DNA of 46,415 bases from Flavobacteriaceae bacterium (GTDB lineage: Bacteria > Bacteroidota > Bacteroidia > Flavobacteriales > Flavobacteriaceae): the NCBI GenBank assembly GCA_024643385.1, contig JAHEMZ010000006.1:9707-56121 (forward strand), in the 5' to 3' direction. The position numbers were made by a program, and so were the translations under genes. Positions 1-8,008 of the stretch are shown here, piece after piece. How positions within the stretch are numbered: the first letter of the stretch is position 1; each line of letters opens with the position of its first letter. A model generated the notes under the pieces. The model was given only the letters and a program-made list of their open reading frames with translations, was not told where the DNA came from and searched no databases.

Positions 1-1184
1 GCAAATATTTGTGACCCCAACCCCATGCGATAGGCGCCGGCTATTTTTTGAGTGTCCTTATCCCACAAAAACATATGGTGGTAATAGGAATCGAATTTAT
101 CCAGATCCGTAGCGTTATTGGTTCCCTCCCCTACTTCCCTGAAGGTTATTTCTCGTAAACGTCCAATCTCCTGCAATATGTTTGGAATGCAATCAGCTTG
201 TGCCAAAAACACTTCATAGTTCTTACTCTCCAAGAGACGTTTATCTTCCGATCGCAGTGTTTCCACCTCCATCTCCATCGCCTTTATTGGGATCGGTCCG
301 GCTATTTTTTTAGGTGGTTTCGGGATCTTTAGGGATTTTGGAATGTTTTCAAGCAACTTCTTTCGCTCAAAAGGATTCGCTAAAACATAGGTTTTCCTTC
401 GCAGAAAGTCGGTGAAATCTTCCAGACTTTCATGCTCCTTTTGATCACTTACTGAAATAGGATTTCCAATACGAACCTTTATGAGTCGTTCCTTTTGGGT
501 CAATAATTCTGAAGGCAATTTAGCGGTTCTGAAGGTATCACTCAAATGAGCCAAACTATAGAATAATTTACTGTTCTTGGCATGAAAGTAAATAGGCACT
601 ACAGGGACTTCCGCCTTTTTTATCAATTTCATAGCGGCTACTTCCCAGGGTCTGTCAACTACCAAACGCCCGTCGCGATAAGTTGAAACCTCTCCGGCAG
701 GGAAAATACCTAATGCATAACCCTCTTTTAAATGTTGTAAGGCACCTTTGAACCCGGCAATACTGCTTCGTTGATCCTTATGATTTTCGAAAGGGTTCAC
801 CGGCATTACATAGGGTTTTAGCGGTTCGATCCGATGCAGTAAAAAATTAGCGATGATCTTAAATTGGGGTCGATGCTCCAATAAAAGCTTCAGCAATAAT
901 ATCCCGTCGATACCTCCCAATGGATGATTGGAAATGGTGATAAAGGGTCCTGTTTTGGGAATTCGTTTCAGATCTTCTTCGGGGATCTCGAAATTGATTT
1001 CGAATTCATCCAACAAAGCATTGATAAATTCCAGATCACTCAGGTGTTTATTTCGATCATAGATCTTATTCATGGTCGAAATTTTCAACACCTTCATCAA
1101 TAACCAACCTAAGGAAGTACCAAGAAAACCAAGGTTATCCACATTTATGGCTTTAGCAACTTCTTTGGCGTTTACCAGTCCCAT
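1..1184 (-). CDS. OlsF-like bifunctional acyltransferase (PlsC-type N-terminal domain, GNAT-type C-terminal domain), partial
   Basis: The open frame begins at ATG 1184 and runs off the left edge after about 394 codons; I translated it by hand. The N-terminal half is a lysophospholipid acyltransferase domain: SNHPLGGID at residues 85-93 is the catalytic His block in the variant spacing of hemolysin-like acyltransferases, followed by an FPAGEVS block. After a proline-rich linker (KIPKPPKKIAGPIP) comes an OlsB/hemolysin-type N-acyltransferase domain (LREITFREVGEGT, then HHMFLWD). Known from family: OlsF enzymes with this order (O-acyltransferase first, N-acyltransferase second) make ornithine or related aminolipids in some Flavobacteria and Gammaproteobacteria. 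Inference: this enzyme makes an amino-acid-containing membrane lipid; the head group cannot be read from sequence. A TATATTTG box lies 43 bases upstream. Confidence 0.8.
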   Translation of the reverse strand, partial: MGLVNAKEVAKAINVDNLGFLGTSLGWLLMKVLKISTMNKIYDRNKHLSDLEFINALLDEFEINFEIPEEDLKRIPKTGPFITISNHPLGGIDGILLLKLLLEHRPQFKIIANFLLHRIEPLKPYVMPVNPFENHKDQRSSIAGFKGALQHLKEGYALGIFPAGEVSTYRDGRLVVDRPWEVAAMKLIKKAEVPVVPIYFHAKNSKLFYSLAHLSDTFRTAKLPSELLTQKERLIKVRIGNPISVSDQKEHESLEDFTDFLRRKTYVLANPFERKKLLENIPKSLKIPKPPKKIAGPIPIKAMEMEVETLRSEDKRLLESKNYEVFLAQADCIPNILQEIGRLREITFREVGEGTNNATDLDKFDSYYHHMFLWDKDTQKIAGAYRMGLGSQIF

Positions 1185-1226
1185 AATGATTAGGTTATTG
1201 AGTACCGTTCTTAGTAACGGGAATCA

Positions 1227-1234
1227 CAAATATA
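1227..1234 (-). promoter_or_regulatory. -7 promoter element for the OlsF-like gene
   Basis: TATATTTG on the minus strand matches the Bacteroidota -7 consensus TAnnTTTG exactly. No good -33 TTTG is seen at the usual distance. It lies between the aspartate kinase stop and the acyltransferase ATG, so the acyltransferase probably has its own transcript. Confidence 0.55.
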
Positions 1235-1257
1235 GCGAAACATAAACAACTTGTTAC

Positions 1258-2514
1258 CTACTCATTTACAATGAGTTGTACCGTCTCGCTGCTTTCTTGC
1301 TTCAATAATATTTCTTTGTCTTGTGTAAGCGATTGAATTTCAATCGGTTTGCTGTGCCTAATGGTATATAGTGTCACACCATAATAGCAAACTACCTTAA
1401 ATCGTTCTCTCAACTTGGTCAACAAAGGCTCCAAATTATTGTATTTATTGTCTATACAAACGGAAAAACTGATCGCTGAATTCTGAATGAGTTCCACCTT
1501 CATTTTAAAGCGATGTAATAGATTGAATACCTCGCTAAAATTATCTTCCATCATAAAACTGAAATCGAGTGACGATAGCGAGATAAGCACTTGATTTTTC
1601 TTCAAGATAAAACAAGAGACCATTGGATCCAATAGGACTCCTTTTCCTACGCAGGTTCCCGGGCCTTCCGGATGCAAGAAGGATTTTACAAAAAGGGGGA
1701 TCTCTTTTCTCTGTAAAGGCTGTAAAGTTTTTGGGTGAATGACAGAAGCTCCATAAAACGCTAATTCTATGGCTTCTCTATACGATATATGATGTAATAA
1801 CTGAGTGTCTGAAAAATACCTCGGGTCGGCATTGAGCACCCCCGGAACATCCTTCCAAATGGTCACGCTCTCGGCATTTAAGCAGTAACCAAATATTGCC
1901 GCCGTATAGTCACTCCCTTCCCGACCGAGGGTGGTGGTAAAGTTGTTATTTCGTTCAGAACCTAAGAACCCCTGTGTAATGGTAATTCCTTTTTTAGAAA
2001 CAATTTGTATGATATGGGATTGTGTCTCTTCCCAATCGACTCTGGCATCGCGGTAATAATCATCGGTTTTAATACATTGCCGTACATCCAACCAATCATT
2101 TTTCAATCCTGCATCATTCAAGTAATGAGAAACGATGATCGTAGAGACCATTTCTCCATAACTCACTACCTGATCGTAAACAAAGGCATGGTTCTTTGAT
2201 TTGTTGGTCTCTAAAAATGCCCTCAGTTCTCCAAACCATTTGGATAATTCCGAATAGATCTTATGGGAGGTGTTTGGAAATAGATCGTTCACTATTTTTA
2301 GATGGTAGTTGTAAACTTCTGAAATACTGGATTCGATTTCGGCCTGATTAGAAAAGTAGTTGTATACCACCACTTCCAATGCATTGGTTGATTTCCCCAT
2401 CGCCGAAATTACCACCACGAGATTTTTTTCTGAAGTAAATTCCAGTACTTTTTTGACATTTTTAACTCCTTCCGCATCCTTTACGGAAGCTCCTCCGAAT
2501 TTGAAAATTTTCAT
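1258..2514 (-). CDS. Aspartate kinase (monofunctional)
   Basis: Phosphorylates L-aspartate, the first step towards lysine, threonine, methionine and diaminopimelate. The 418-residue protein opens with the kinase signature KFGGASV (residues 5-11). It carries TTLGREGSDYTAA (substrate and nucleotide binding) and IWKDVPGVLNADPR, and ends with a divergent ACT-like region of about 120 residues. There is no homoserine dehydrogenase domain, so this is not a ThrA-type fusion. The start is ATG 2514, which overlaps the stop of the upstream acetyltransferase by 4 bases (ATGA), indicating translational coupling. The weak ACT region makes the feedback effector unpredictable. Confidence 0.93.
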   Translation of the reverse strand: MKIFKFGGASVKDAEGVKNVKKVLEFTSEKNLVVVISAMGKSTNALEVVVYNYFSNQAEIESSISEVYNYHLKIVNDLFPNTSHKIYSELSKWFGELRAFLETNKSKNHAFVYDQVVSYGEMVSTIIVSHYLNDAGLKNDWLDVRQCIKTDDYYRDARVDWEETQSHIIQIVSKKGITITQGFLGSERNNNFTTTLGREGSDYTAAIFGYCLNAESVTIWKDVPGVLNADPRYFSDTQLLHHISYREAIELAFYGASVIHPKTLQPLQRKEIPLFVKSFLHPEGPGTCVGKGVLLDPMVSCFILKKNQVLISLSSLDFSFMMEDNFSEVFNLLHRFKMKVELIQNSAISFSVCIDNKYNNLEPLLTKLRERFKVVCYYGVTLYTIRHSKPIEIQSLTQDKEILLKQESSETVQLIVNE

Positions 2515-2987
2515 TCTTCCAAATATTTATTCAATGCTTCTATATGCATCGCCACAGGGCGCCAATCGTGCATGATATGGGCTCCTGTGCGTTCGTAAAA
2601 CTGTATGGCTCCTTCATTCCAATCCAAGACCTCCCAATTTACTCTTTTTACCCTCTGTTGTTTGGCATATTCCATTACACGTCGATACAACATACTTCCT
2701 ACTCCCATATTCCTCATTTTCTCCTTCACAATGAGATCTTCTAAATGAATGGTCCTTCCCTTCCATGTAGAAAATCGAAAATAGACCAAAGCCATCCCGA
2801 CGATCTCTCCGATAGTTTCAGCCACAAAACAAGTAAATTGGGGGTTCGAACCAAATCCGGCCGATCTTAACTCCTCCACAGAAACTTCCACCGCGTCAGG
2901 TTCCTTTTCAAAGGCGGCCAATTCTTTGATGAGCTCCAAAACCTGAGGCATATCTACTTTTTCCGCTTTTCTAATCTTTATCTCCAT
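2511..2987 (-). CDS. GNAT N-acetyltransferase, SSAT/thialysine acetyltransferase-like
   Basis: A 158-residue single-domain GNAT enzyme. The acetyl-CoA loop is RNMGVGSML, preceded by HLEDLIV and followed by NEGAIQFYERTGA. The N-terminal stretch LIKELAAFEKEPDAV with GFG and CFVAE, plus the LEDLIV and NE..I.FY blocks, resembles the diamine/thialysine acetyltransferase (SSAT/SAT2) branch more than ribosomal-protein acetyltransferases. It is the first gene of an operon with aspartate kinase (4-base overlap). The substrate is unknown; a polyamine or lysine-like amine is an inference from family resemblance. It is transcribed divergently from fructose-bisphosphatase. Confidence 0.85.
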   Translation of the reverse strand: MEIKIRKAEKVDMPQVLELIKELAAFEKEPDAVEVSVEELRSAGFGSNPQFTCFVAETIGEIVGMALVYFRFSTWKGRTIHLEDLIVKEKMRNMGVGSMLYRRVMEYAKQQRVKRVNWEVLDWNEGAIQFYERTGAHIMHDWRPVAMHIEALNKYLEE

Positions 2988-3002
2988 CTTGTGGTTTTGG
3001 GG

Positions 3003-3044
3003 TACAAATATCGTTTCTATTTGTTAAAAATACCGATATTTGTA
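3003..3044. promoter_or_regulatory. Divergent promoter with perfect 11-bp inverted repeat
   Basis: TACAAATATCG (3003-3013) and CGATATTTGTA (3034-3044) are exact reverse complements separated by 20 bases. Each arm contains GATATTTG, one mismatch from the -7 box TAnnTTTG and pointing towards the adjacent gene. The simplest reading is two mirrored -7 elements, one for the GNAT-aspartate kinase operon and one for fbp. A shared regulator site is an alternative. Confidence 0.5.
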
Positions 3045-3066
3045 TCAAATTCACAACCCTTACCAA

Positions 3067-4086
3067 ATGATGTCTCAGAAGAATACCACCTTAGGTGAAT
3101 TTATCATTGAAAACCAAGGCGAATTCCAATATTCTTCGGGAGAACTATCCCGATTGATCAATTCCATTCGATTGGCTGCCAAGGTGGTCAATCACGAAGT
3201 GAATAAGGCCGGCCTCGTCGACATTTTAGGCAATGCCGGAGACACGAATATTCAAGGGGAAGATCAGCAAAAATTGGATGTGTACGCGAACAATGCCTTT
3301 ATAAAAACATTGACCAATCGCGAAATTGTATGCGGCATTGCAAGTGAGGAAGAGGACGATTTTATTACCATTAAAGGGCGTAACGAAAAGAACGATAACA
3401 AATATGTGGTGCTTATCGACCCCTTAGACGGTTCTTCAAATATCGATGTCAATGTTTCTGTAGGTACCATTTTTTCCATTTACCGTAGAGTTACGCCGTC
3501 AGGTACCCCGGTTACACTGCAGGATTTTTTACAGCCGGGAAGAAATCAAGTAGCGGCCGGTTATATTATTTACGGAACTTCTACGATGATCGTCTATACA
3601 ACGGGCCATGGTGTAAATGGTTTTACTTTGAATCCGGCCATTGGAACGTATTACTTGTCTCATCCCAATATGAGATTCCCCGAAGATGGTAACATCTATT
3701 CGGTAAATGAAGGAAATTATGTGCATTTCCCTCAAGGCATAAAAGACTATATCAAGTATTGTCAGAAGGAAGAAGGAGATCGCCCGTATACTTCACGTTA
3801 TATAGGTTCTTTGGTTTCCGATTTCCATCGAAATATGATCAAAGGGGGAATTTATATTTATCCCAATACCTCTAAAGATCCGAACGGAAAGTTACGCCTA
3901 CTCTACGAGTGCAATCCCATGGCTATGATTGCGGAACAAGCCGGTGGAAGCGCAAGTAATGGATTCCAGCGTATCCTGGACCTCCAACCCTCCGCCCTGC
4001 ATGAAAGAACTCCTTTTATTTGCGGAAGTAAGAATATGGTGGAAAAAGCAGAAGGGTTTATGCAATCACACAAACCCTCCTTGTAA
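3067..4086 (+). CDS. fbp: Class 1 fructose-1,6-bisphosphatase
   Basis: Hydrolyses fructose 1,6-bisphosphate to fructose 6-phosphate, the committed step of gluconeogenesis. The protein aligns closely from end to end with E. coli Fbp: TLGEFI near the start, [17 protein letters not shown] (metal-binding acidic block), [19 protein letters not shown] (active site), [15 protein letters not shown] and [16 protein letters not shown] place the start at ATG 3067 (a second ATG follows at 3070; about 339 residues). The frame stays open back to a TTG at 3040, but that TTG is the end of the promoter -7 box and the extra nine residues have no family counterpart. It converges with the TerB-like gene. Confidence 0.95.
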   Translation: MMSQKNTTLGEFIIENQGEFQYSSGELSRLINSIRLAAKVVNHEVNKAGLVDILGNAGDTNIQGEDQQKLDVYANNAFIKTLTNREIVCGIASEEEDDFITIKGRNEKNDNKYVVLIDPLDGSSNIDVNVSVGTIFSIYRRVTPSGTPVTLQDFLQPGRNQVAAGYIIYGTSTMIVYTTGHGVNGFTLNPAIGTYYLSHPNMRFPEDGNIYSVNEGNYVHFPQGIKDYIKYCQKEEGDRPYTSRYIGSLVSDFHRNMIKGGIYIYPNTSKDPNGKLRLLYECNPMAMIAEQAGGSASNGFQRILDLQPSALHERTPFICGSKNMVEKAEGFMQSHKPSL

Positions 4087-4106
4087 TCTTTATTTTTTAC
4101 AAATAA

Positions 4107-4532
4107 CTATTTCCTGTTCAATAAATAGCGATAATCGTCTATATCGAGACCGCCATTAAAGATCTGAATGGATCGATTGATAAGCTTCATCGCCTGGTCG
4201 TGGGGATATCCCAAACCGATCGCATATCGTTCGATCAATTCGAGTTCTTCTTCATCAATACCGTGATCAATATAAATCAGTTTAAAAAATTCCAGCATGC
4301 GTTCCAAACGTTCATCAGCTGAATTCACAGCTTGAAAAGGATATTTTTCCGGGCTTTTTAGTACTTCATTGTACTCTGCATCCGTAATATCCAATTTGCG
4401 CGCAAAACGTTTTAATAATCGCTCTTCATTTTCATTCAATCGACCATCTACTGCGGCTATGTTAACCAAAGACGCAAAATGACCCAAATTTCTGCGGTGT
4501 GCTCCGCTCTCAAATAAATCTGTAAATGACAT
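4107..4532 (-). CDS. TerB-like tellurite-resistance family protein
   Basis: A 141-residue, mostly helical acidic protein. The repeat pattern ASLVNIAAVDGRLNENEERLL and LIYIDHGIDEEELELIERYA gives two helical metal-type acidic motifs (DGRLNENE, DHGIDEEE), typical of the TerB/DjlA N-terminal fold. It is cytoplasmic, with no signal peptide. Role unknown; the family name does not imply tellurite resistance, and no other ter genes are nearby. It stands alone, convergent with fbp and divergent from mfd, with its own TATATTTG box 18 bases upstream. Confidence 0.8.
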   Translation of the reverse strand: MSFTDLFESGAHRRNLGHFASLVNIAAVDGRLNENEERLLKRFARKLDITDAEYNEVLKSPEKYPFQAVNSADERLERMLEFFKLIYIDHGIDEEELELIERYAIGLGYPHDQAMKLINRSIQIFNGGLDIDDYRYLLNRK

Positions 4533-4549
4533 AACTTTTATTTATGTTG

Positions 4550-4557
4550 CAAATATA
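4550..4557 (-). promoter_or_regulatory. -7 promoter element for the TerB-like gene
   Basis: TATATTTG on the minus strand is an exact TAnnTTTG match 18 bases before the start codon. No clear -33 element. Confidence 0.55.
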
Positions 4558-4610
4558 GAATTTGTAATTCTTTTTATTTGGATAATCCCTTCAAAAATAT
4601 TGCCATAATT

Positions 4611-4640
4611 TTTGCTCGAATCCAAGGATTAGTATCTTTG
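4611..4640 (+). promoter_or_regulatory. Consensus promoter of mfd (TTTG-N18-TATCTTTG)
   Basis: TTTG at 4611-4614, an 18-base spacer, then TATCTTTG at 4633-4640: a full Bacteroidota sigma-ABfr consensus. The mfd ATG begins at 4648, only 7 bases after the box. Transcription should therefore start within a few bases of the start codon and the mRNA would be leaderless or nearly so. Confidence 0.75.
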
Positions 4641-4647
4641 TCCGGCA

Positions 4648-7600
4648 ATGAGTAAAAGCTTCGTGAACTCTCTTTACGCACAGTCTTCGCAACTGCGAAA
4701 ACTGCGGGATGCTATTGTCCAATCTCAAAAAGAGTTAGCCATTGAAGGACTTATTGGTTCTTCACTTAGCGTAGTCCTATCTCAAGTTTTTAAATCCTCG
4801 GACCTGCCATTTCTACTCATTTTGAACGATAAAGAAGAGGCCGCCTATCATTTGAACGACCTGGAAAATTTATTGGGAGATCAAAACGTACTTTTTTATC
4901 CGGGGAGTTATCGACGACCGTATCAAATAGAAGAAACTGATAATGCCAATGTCTTATTGCGAAGTGAAGTACTTAATCGTATCAACTCGCGCAAAAAGCC
5001 GGCTCTTATTGTCACTTATCCGGAAGCCTTATTTGAGAAAGTGGTCACCCGCAAAGAATTAGAGCGCAATACGCTGAAACTTGCTGTGGGAGAGGAGGTT
5101 TCCGTTGATTTTGTGAATGAAGTACTGTTCGAATACCATTTCAAACGCACCGATTTTGTAACTGAACCAGGAGAATTTTCAGTCCGAGGGGGCATTTTAG
5201 ACGTGTTCTCTTTTAGCAATGATGAGCCTTATCGCATTGAATTCTTTGGCAACGAAGTGGAAAGTATCCGAACCTTTGATGTGGAAACCCAGCTATCCCT
5301 AGAACAACAGAAGAAAGTGTCGATCATCCCCAATGTGGAAAATAAAATGGTGGATGAAAAGCGAGAAAGCTTTCTGAAATATATTGCGGGGAAAACAGTG
5401 GTCTTTATTCGAAATGAGGAACATTTGGGAGCTAGCGTCGATAAACTATTTAAAAAAGCAACGGAAGCCTTTAAAGACATTCAAACGGAAGTAAAGCTGA
5501 GTGAGCCCAAAGAACTTTTCTGTAATTCCGCCTTGCTGAAGGAACAACTTAAAGATTTTACTACCGTTAGTCGCTCTACTTCCACTTCTCACAAGACCGT
5601 TTTCCAATTCAATACACAACCTCAACCTTCCTTCAATAAACAATTTGATCTGCTTATTGAGCACTTAAATGCAAATACCGAAAAGGGAATTACCAATTAT
5701 ATTTTTTGCAGTAGTGATTCGCAGGCTAAACGCTTTCATGACATCTTTGAAGACGCCAAACAGCATGTGGAACAATTTGAAACCATTGTATTTCCTCTAT
5801 ATCAAGGCTTTCGGGATGAAGAAAGGAAAATCGCCTGCTATACCGATCATCAGATCTTTGAGCGCTACCATAAGTTTCTGCTAAAGAATGGCTACGCCAA
5901 AAAGCAGGCTATTACTTTAAAAGAACTCACTAATCTGGAAGTTGGAGATTACGTGACCCATATCGATCATGGGATTGGTAAGTTTGGCGGACTTCAGAAA
6001 ATTGAAGTGGAAGGAAAGACTCAGGAAGCCATAAAATTGATCTACGGAGATCGAGATATTCTGTACCTCAGTATTCATTCACTGCATAAGATCTCAAAGT
6101 TTAATGGCAAAGATGGTACGGTTCCCAAAATTTATAAATTGGGAAGTGCCGCCTGGAAGAATTTAAAACAAAAGACCAAAACCCGGGTCAAAGAGATCGC
6201 GTTCAGTTTGATCGAACTATATGCCAAGCGACGATCGCAAAAGGGTCATGCCTACGGCCCTGATTCTTATTTACAACTGGAGCTGGAATCCTCCTTTATT
6301 TATGAGGATACCCCTGATCAAATAACGGCGACGGAAGATGTAAAGCGGGACATGGAGAATGAACGTCCTATGGACCGCTTGGTCTGTGGTGATGTTGGAT
6401 TTGGTAAAACCGAAGTAGCCATTCGAGCTGCCTTTAAAGCTGTGGATAACGGAAAACAAGTCGCCGTGTTAGTACCGACAACCATTTTGGCGTTTCAGCA
6501 TTTCAAAACCTTTTCAGAACGACTTGCCGACATGCCGGTAAGAGTAGATTACCTCAATCGCTTCCGGAGCACTAACCAGCGAAAGGAAGTATTGGAAGGC
6601 CTTCAAGAAGGTACACTTGATATTGTCATTGGGACGCACCAATTAGTGAACAAGAATGTGGTCTTTAAAGATTTGGGGTTATTGATTATTGACGAGGAAC
6701 AAAAATTCGGTGTCGCCGTCAAGGACAAGCTAAAAACCCTTAAAGAAAATGTGGACACCTTGACCCTTACCGCTACTCCGATCCCACGAACCCTTCAATT
6801 TAGTTTGATGGCCGCCAGGGATCTTTCGGTGATCACCACGCCTCCACCCAACCGTTATCCGGTGGAAACACAGGTCATTCGCTTTTCAGAAGAAGTGATC
6901 AGAGACGCCATTCGTTATGAAATTTCGAGAGGCGGACAAGTTTTCTTTGTTCATAATCGTATTGAGAACATTAAAGAAGTAGCGGGAATGTTACAACGAC
7001 TTATCCCTGATGCCAAGATTGGTATCGGTCATGGTCAATTGGATGGGAAAAAACTGGAGAGTCTGATGTTGGCTTTTATGAATAATGAATTTGACGTATT
7101 AGTTTCTACCACCATTATCGAAAGTGGTCTGGATGTTCCCAATGCCAATACCATTTTTATCAATAACGCGAATAATTTCGGTTTAAGCGATCTACATCAG
7201 ATGCGAGGTCGTGTTGGAAGAAGTAACAAAAAGGCATTTTGTTATTTCATCACCCCTCCTTATTCAGCCATGACGGATGAGGCCCGAAAACGAATTACCG
7301 CTTTGGAACAATTCAGTGAACTGGGCAGTGGGTTTCATATAGCCATGAAAGATCTTGAGATCCGGGGAGCCGGCGATCTGCTTGGCGGGGAACAAAGTGG
7401 GTTTATCAACGAAATTGGTTTCGAAACCTATCAAAAGATCCTTGCGGAAGCCATTGATGAATTAAAGGAAAAGGAATTCAAAGGTTTATATACCGGTACG
7501 GAGCAAGAGAAAAAATCCTTTCTGAGGGAGACGGTAATTGACACCGATTTCGAATTGCTCTTTCCAGATGATTACGTGAATAATATTACAGAGCGGCTAA

Positions 7601-7983
7601 ATCTTTATACCCAATTGAACGAATTGAAGACGGAGATTGAGTTAGAAAAATTCGAATCGGAATTGGAAGATCGATTTGGTCCCCTCCCCAAACAAGCTGC
7701 GGATCTATTGAACAGTGTGCGAATTAAATGGATTGCTATTTCTATGGGATTAGAGCGAGTGGTGATGAAGAAGAATCGTTTTGTAGGTTACTTTATTAGC
7801 AATCAGCAAAGCTCCTTTTATCAAAGTCCTGCTTTTGGCAAGGTGTTGCAATTTGTGCAGGAACATCCTACTACCGTAAAAATGAAAGAAAAACAAACAC
7901 GCACCGGATTGAGATTACTGCTCACAATTGAATCCATAAACAATGTGAAAAAGGCCTTAAAAGCCCTGGAAAAATTTCAATAA
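4648..7983 (+). CDS. mfd: Transcription-repair coupling factor
   Basis: Removes RNA polymerase stalled at DNA lesions and recruits UvrA. The 1111-residue length is normal for the family. Domains in order: UvrB-like N-terminal module (about 1-330; YRRPYQIEE, PGEFSVRGGILDVFS), the CarD-like RNA-polymerase interaction domain (about 430-500; VGDYVTHIDHGIGKF), the RecG-like translocase with Walker A GDVGFGKTE near 582, DEEQ box near 681, SGLDVPNANT, and Q-MRGRVGRS (motif VI), then the C-terminal autoinhibitory D7 domain. Monocistronic: divergent from the TerB-like gene and convergent with the propeller gene at 8009. The start at ATG 4648 lies almost on the promoter. Confidence 0.97.
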   Translation: MSKSFVNSLYAQSSQLRKLRDAIVQSQKELAIEGLIGSSLSVVLSQVFKSSDLPFLLILNDKEEAAYHLNDLENLLGDQNVLFYPGSYRRPYQIEETDNANVLLRSEVLNRINSRKKPALIVTYPEALFEKVVTRKELERNTLKLAVGEEVSVDFVNEVLFEYHFKRTDFVTEPGEFSVRGGILDVFSFSNDEPYRIEFFGNEVESIRTFDVETQLSLEQQKKVSIIPNVENKMVDEKRESFLKYIAGKTVVFIRNEEHLGASVDKLFKKATEAFKDIQTEVKLSEPKELFCNSALLKEQLKDFTTVSRSTSTSHKTVFQFNTQPQPSFNKQFDLLIEHLNANTEKGITNYIFCSSDSQAKRFHDIFEDAKQHVEQFETIVFPLYQGFRDEERKIACYTDHQIFERYHKFLLKNGYAKKQAITLKELTNLEVGDYVTHIDHGIGKFGGLQKIEVEGKTQEAIKLIYGDRDILYLSIHSLHKISKFNGKDGTVPKIYKLGSAAWKNLKQKTKTRVKEIAFSLIELYAKRRSQKGHAYGPDSYLQLELESSFIYEDTPDQITATEDVKRDMENERPMDRLVCGDVGFGKTEVAIRAAFKAVDNGKQVAVLVPTTILAFQHFKTFSERLADMPVRVDYLNRFRSTNQRKEVLEGLQEGTLDIVIGTHQLVNKNVVFKDLGLLIIDEEQKFGVAVKDKLKTLKENVDTLTLTATPIPRTLQFSLMAARDLSVITTPPPNRYPVETQVIRFSEEVIRDAIRYEISRGGQVFFVHNRIENIKEVAGMLQRLIPDAKIGIGHGQLDGKKLESLMLAFMNNEFDVLVSTTIIESGLDVPNANTIFINNANNFGLSDLHQMRGRVGRSNKKAFCYFITPPYSAMTDEARKRITALEQFSELGSGFHIAMKDLEIRGAGDLLGGEQSGFINEIGFETYQKILAEAIDELKEKEFKGLYTGTEQEKKSFLRETVIDTDFELLFPDDYVNNITERLNLYTQLNELKTEIELEKFESELEDRFGPLPKQAADLLNSVRIKWIAISMGLERVVMKKNRFVGYFISNQQSSFYQSPAFGKVLQFVQEHPTTVKMKEKQTRTGLRLLLTIESINNVKKALKALEKFQ

Positions 7984-8003
7984 AAAAGGCCGATCTCTCG
8001 GCC
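7982..8003 (-). terminator. Intrinsic terminator of the propeller gene, shared with mfd
   Basis: GGCCGA (7988-7993), loop TCTC, TCGGCC (7998-8003). Read on the minus strand the hairpin is followed by TTTTTT, so it is a proper terminator for the gene ending at 8009. On the plus strand it follows mfd directly but has only a poor T tract. Confidence 0.7.
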
Positions 8004-8008
8004 CTTGT

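Noticed and set aside
4107-4532. Tellurite-resistance locus
   Set aside because: Only a TerB-like fold is present; no TerC, TerD or TerA neighbours.
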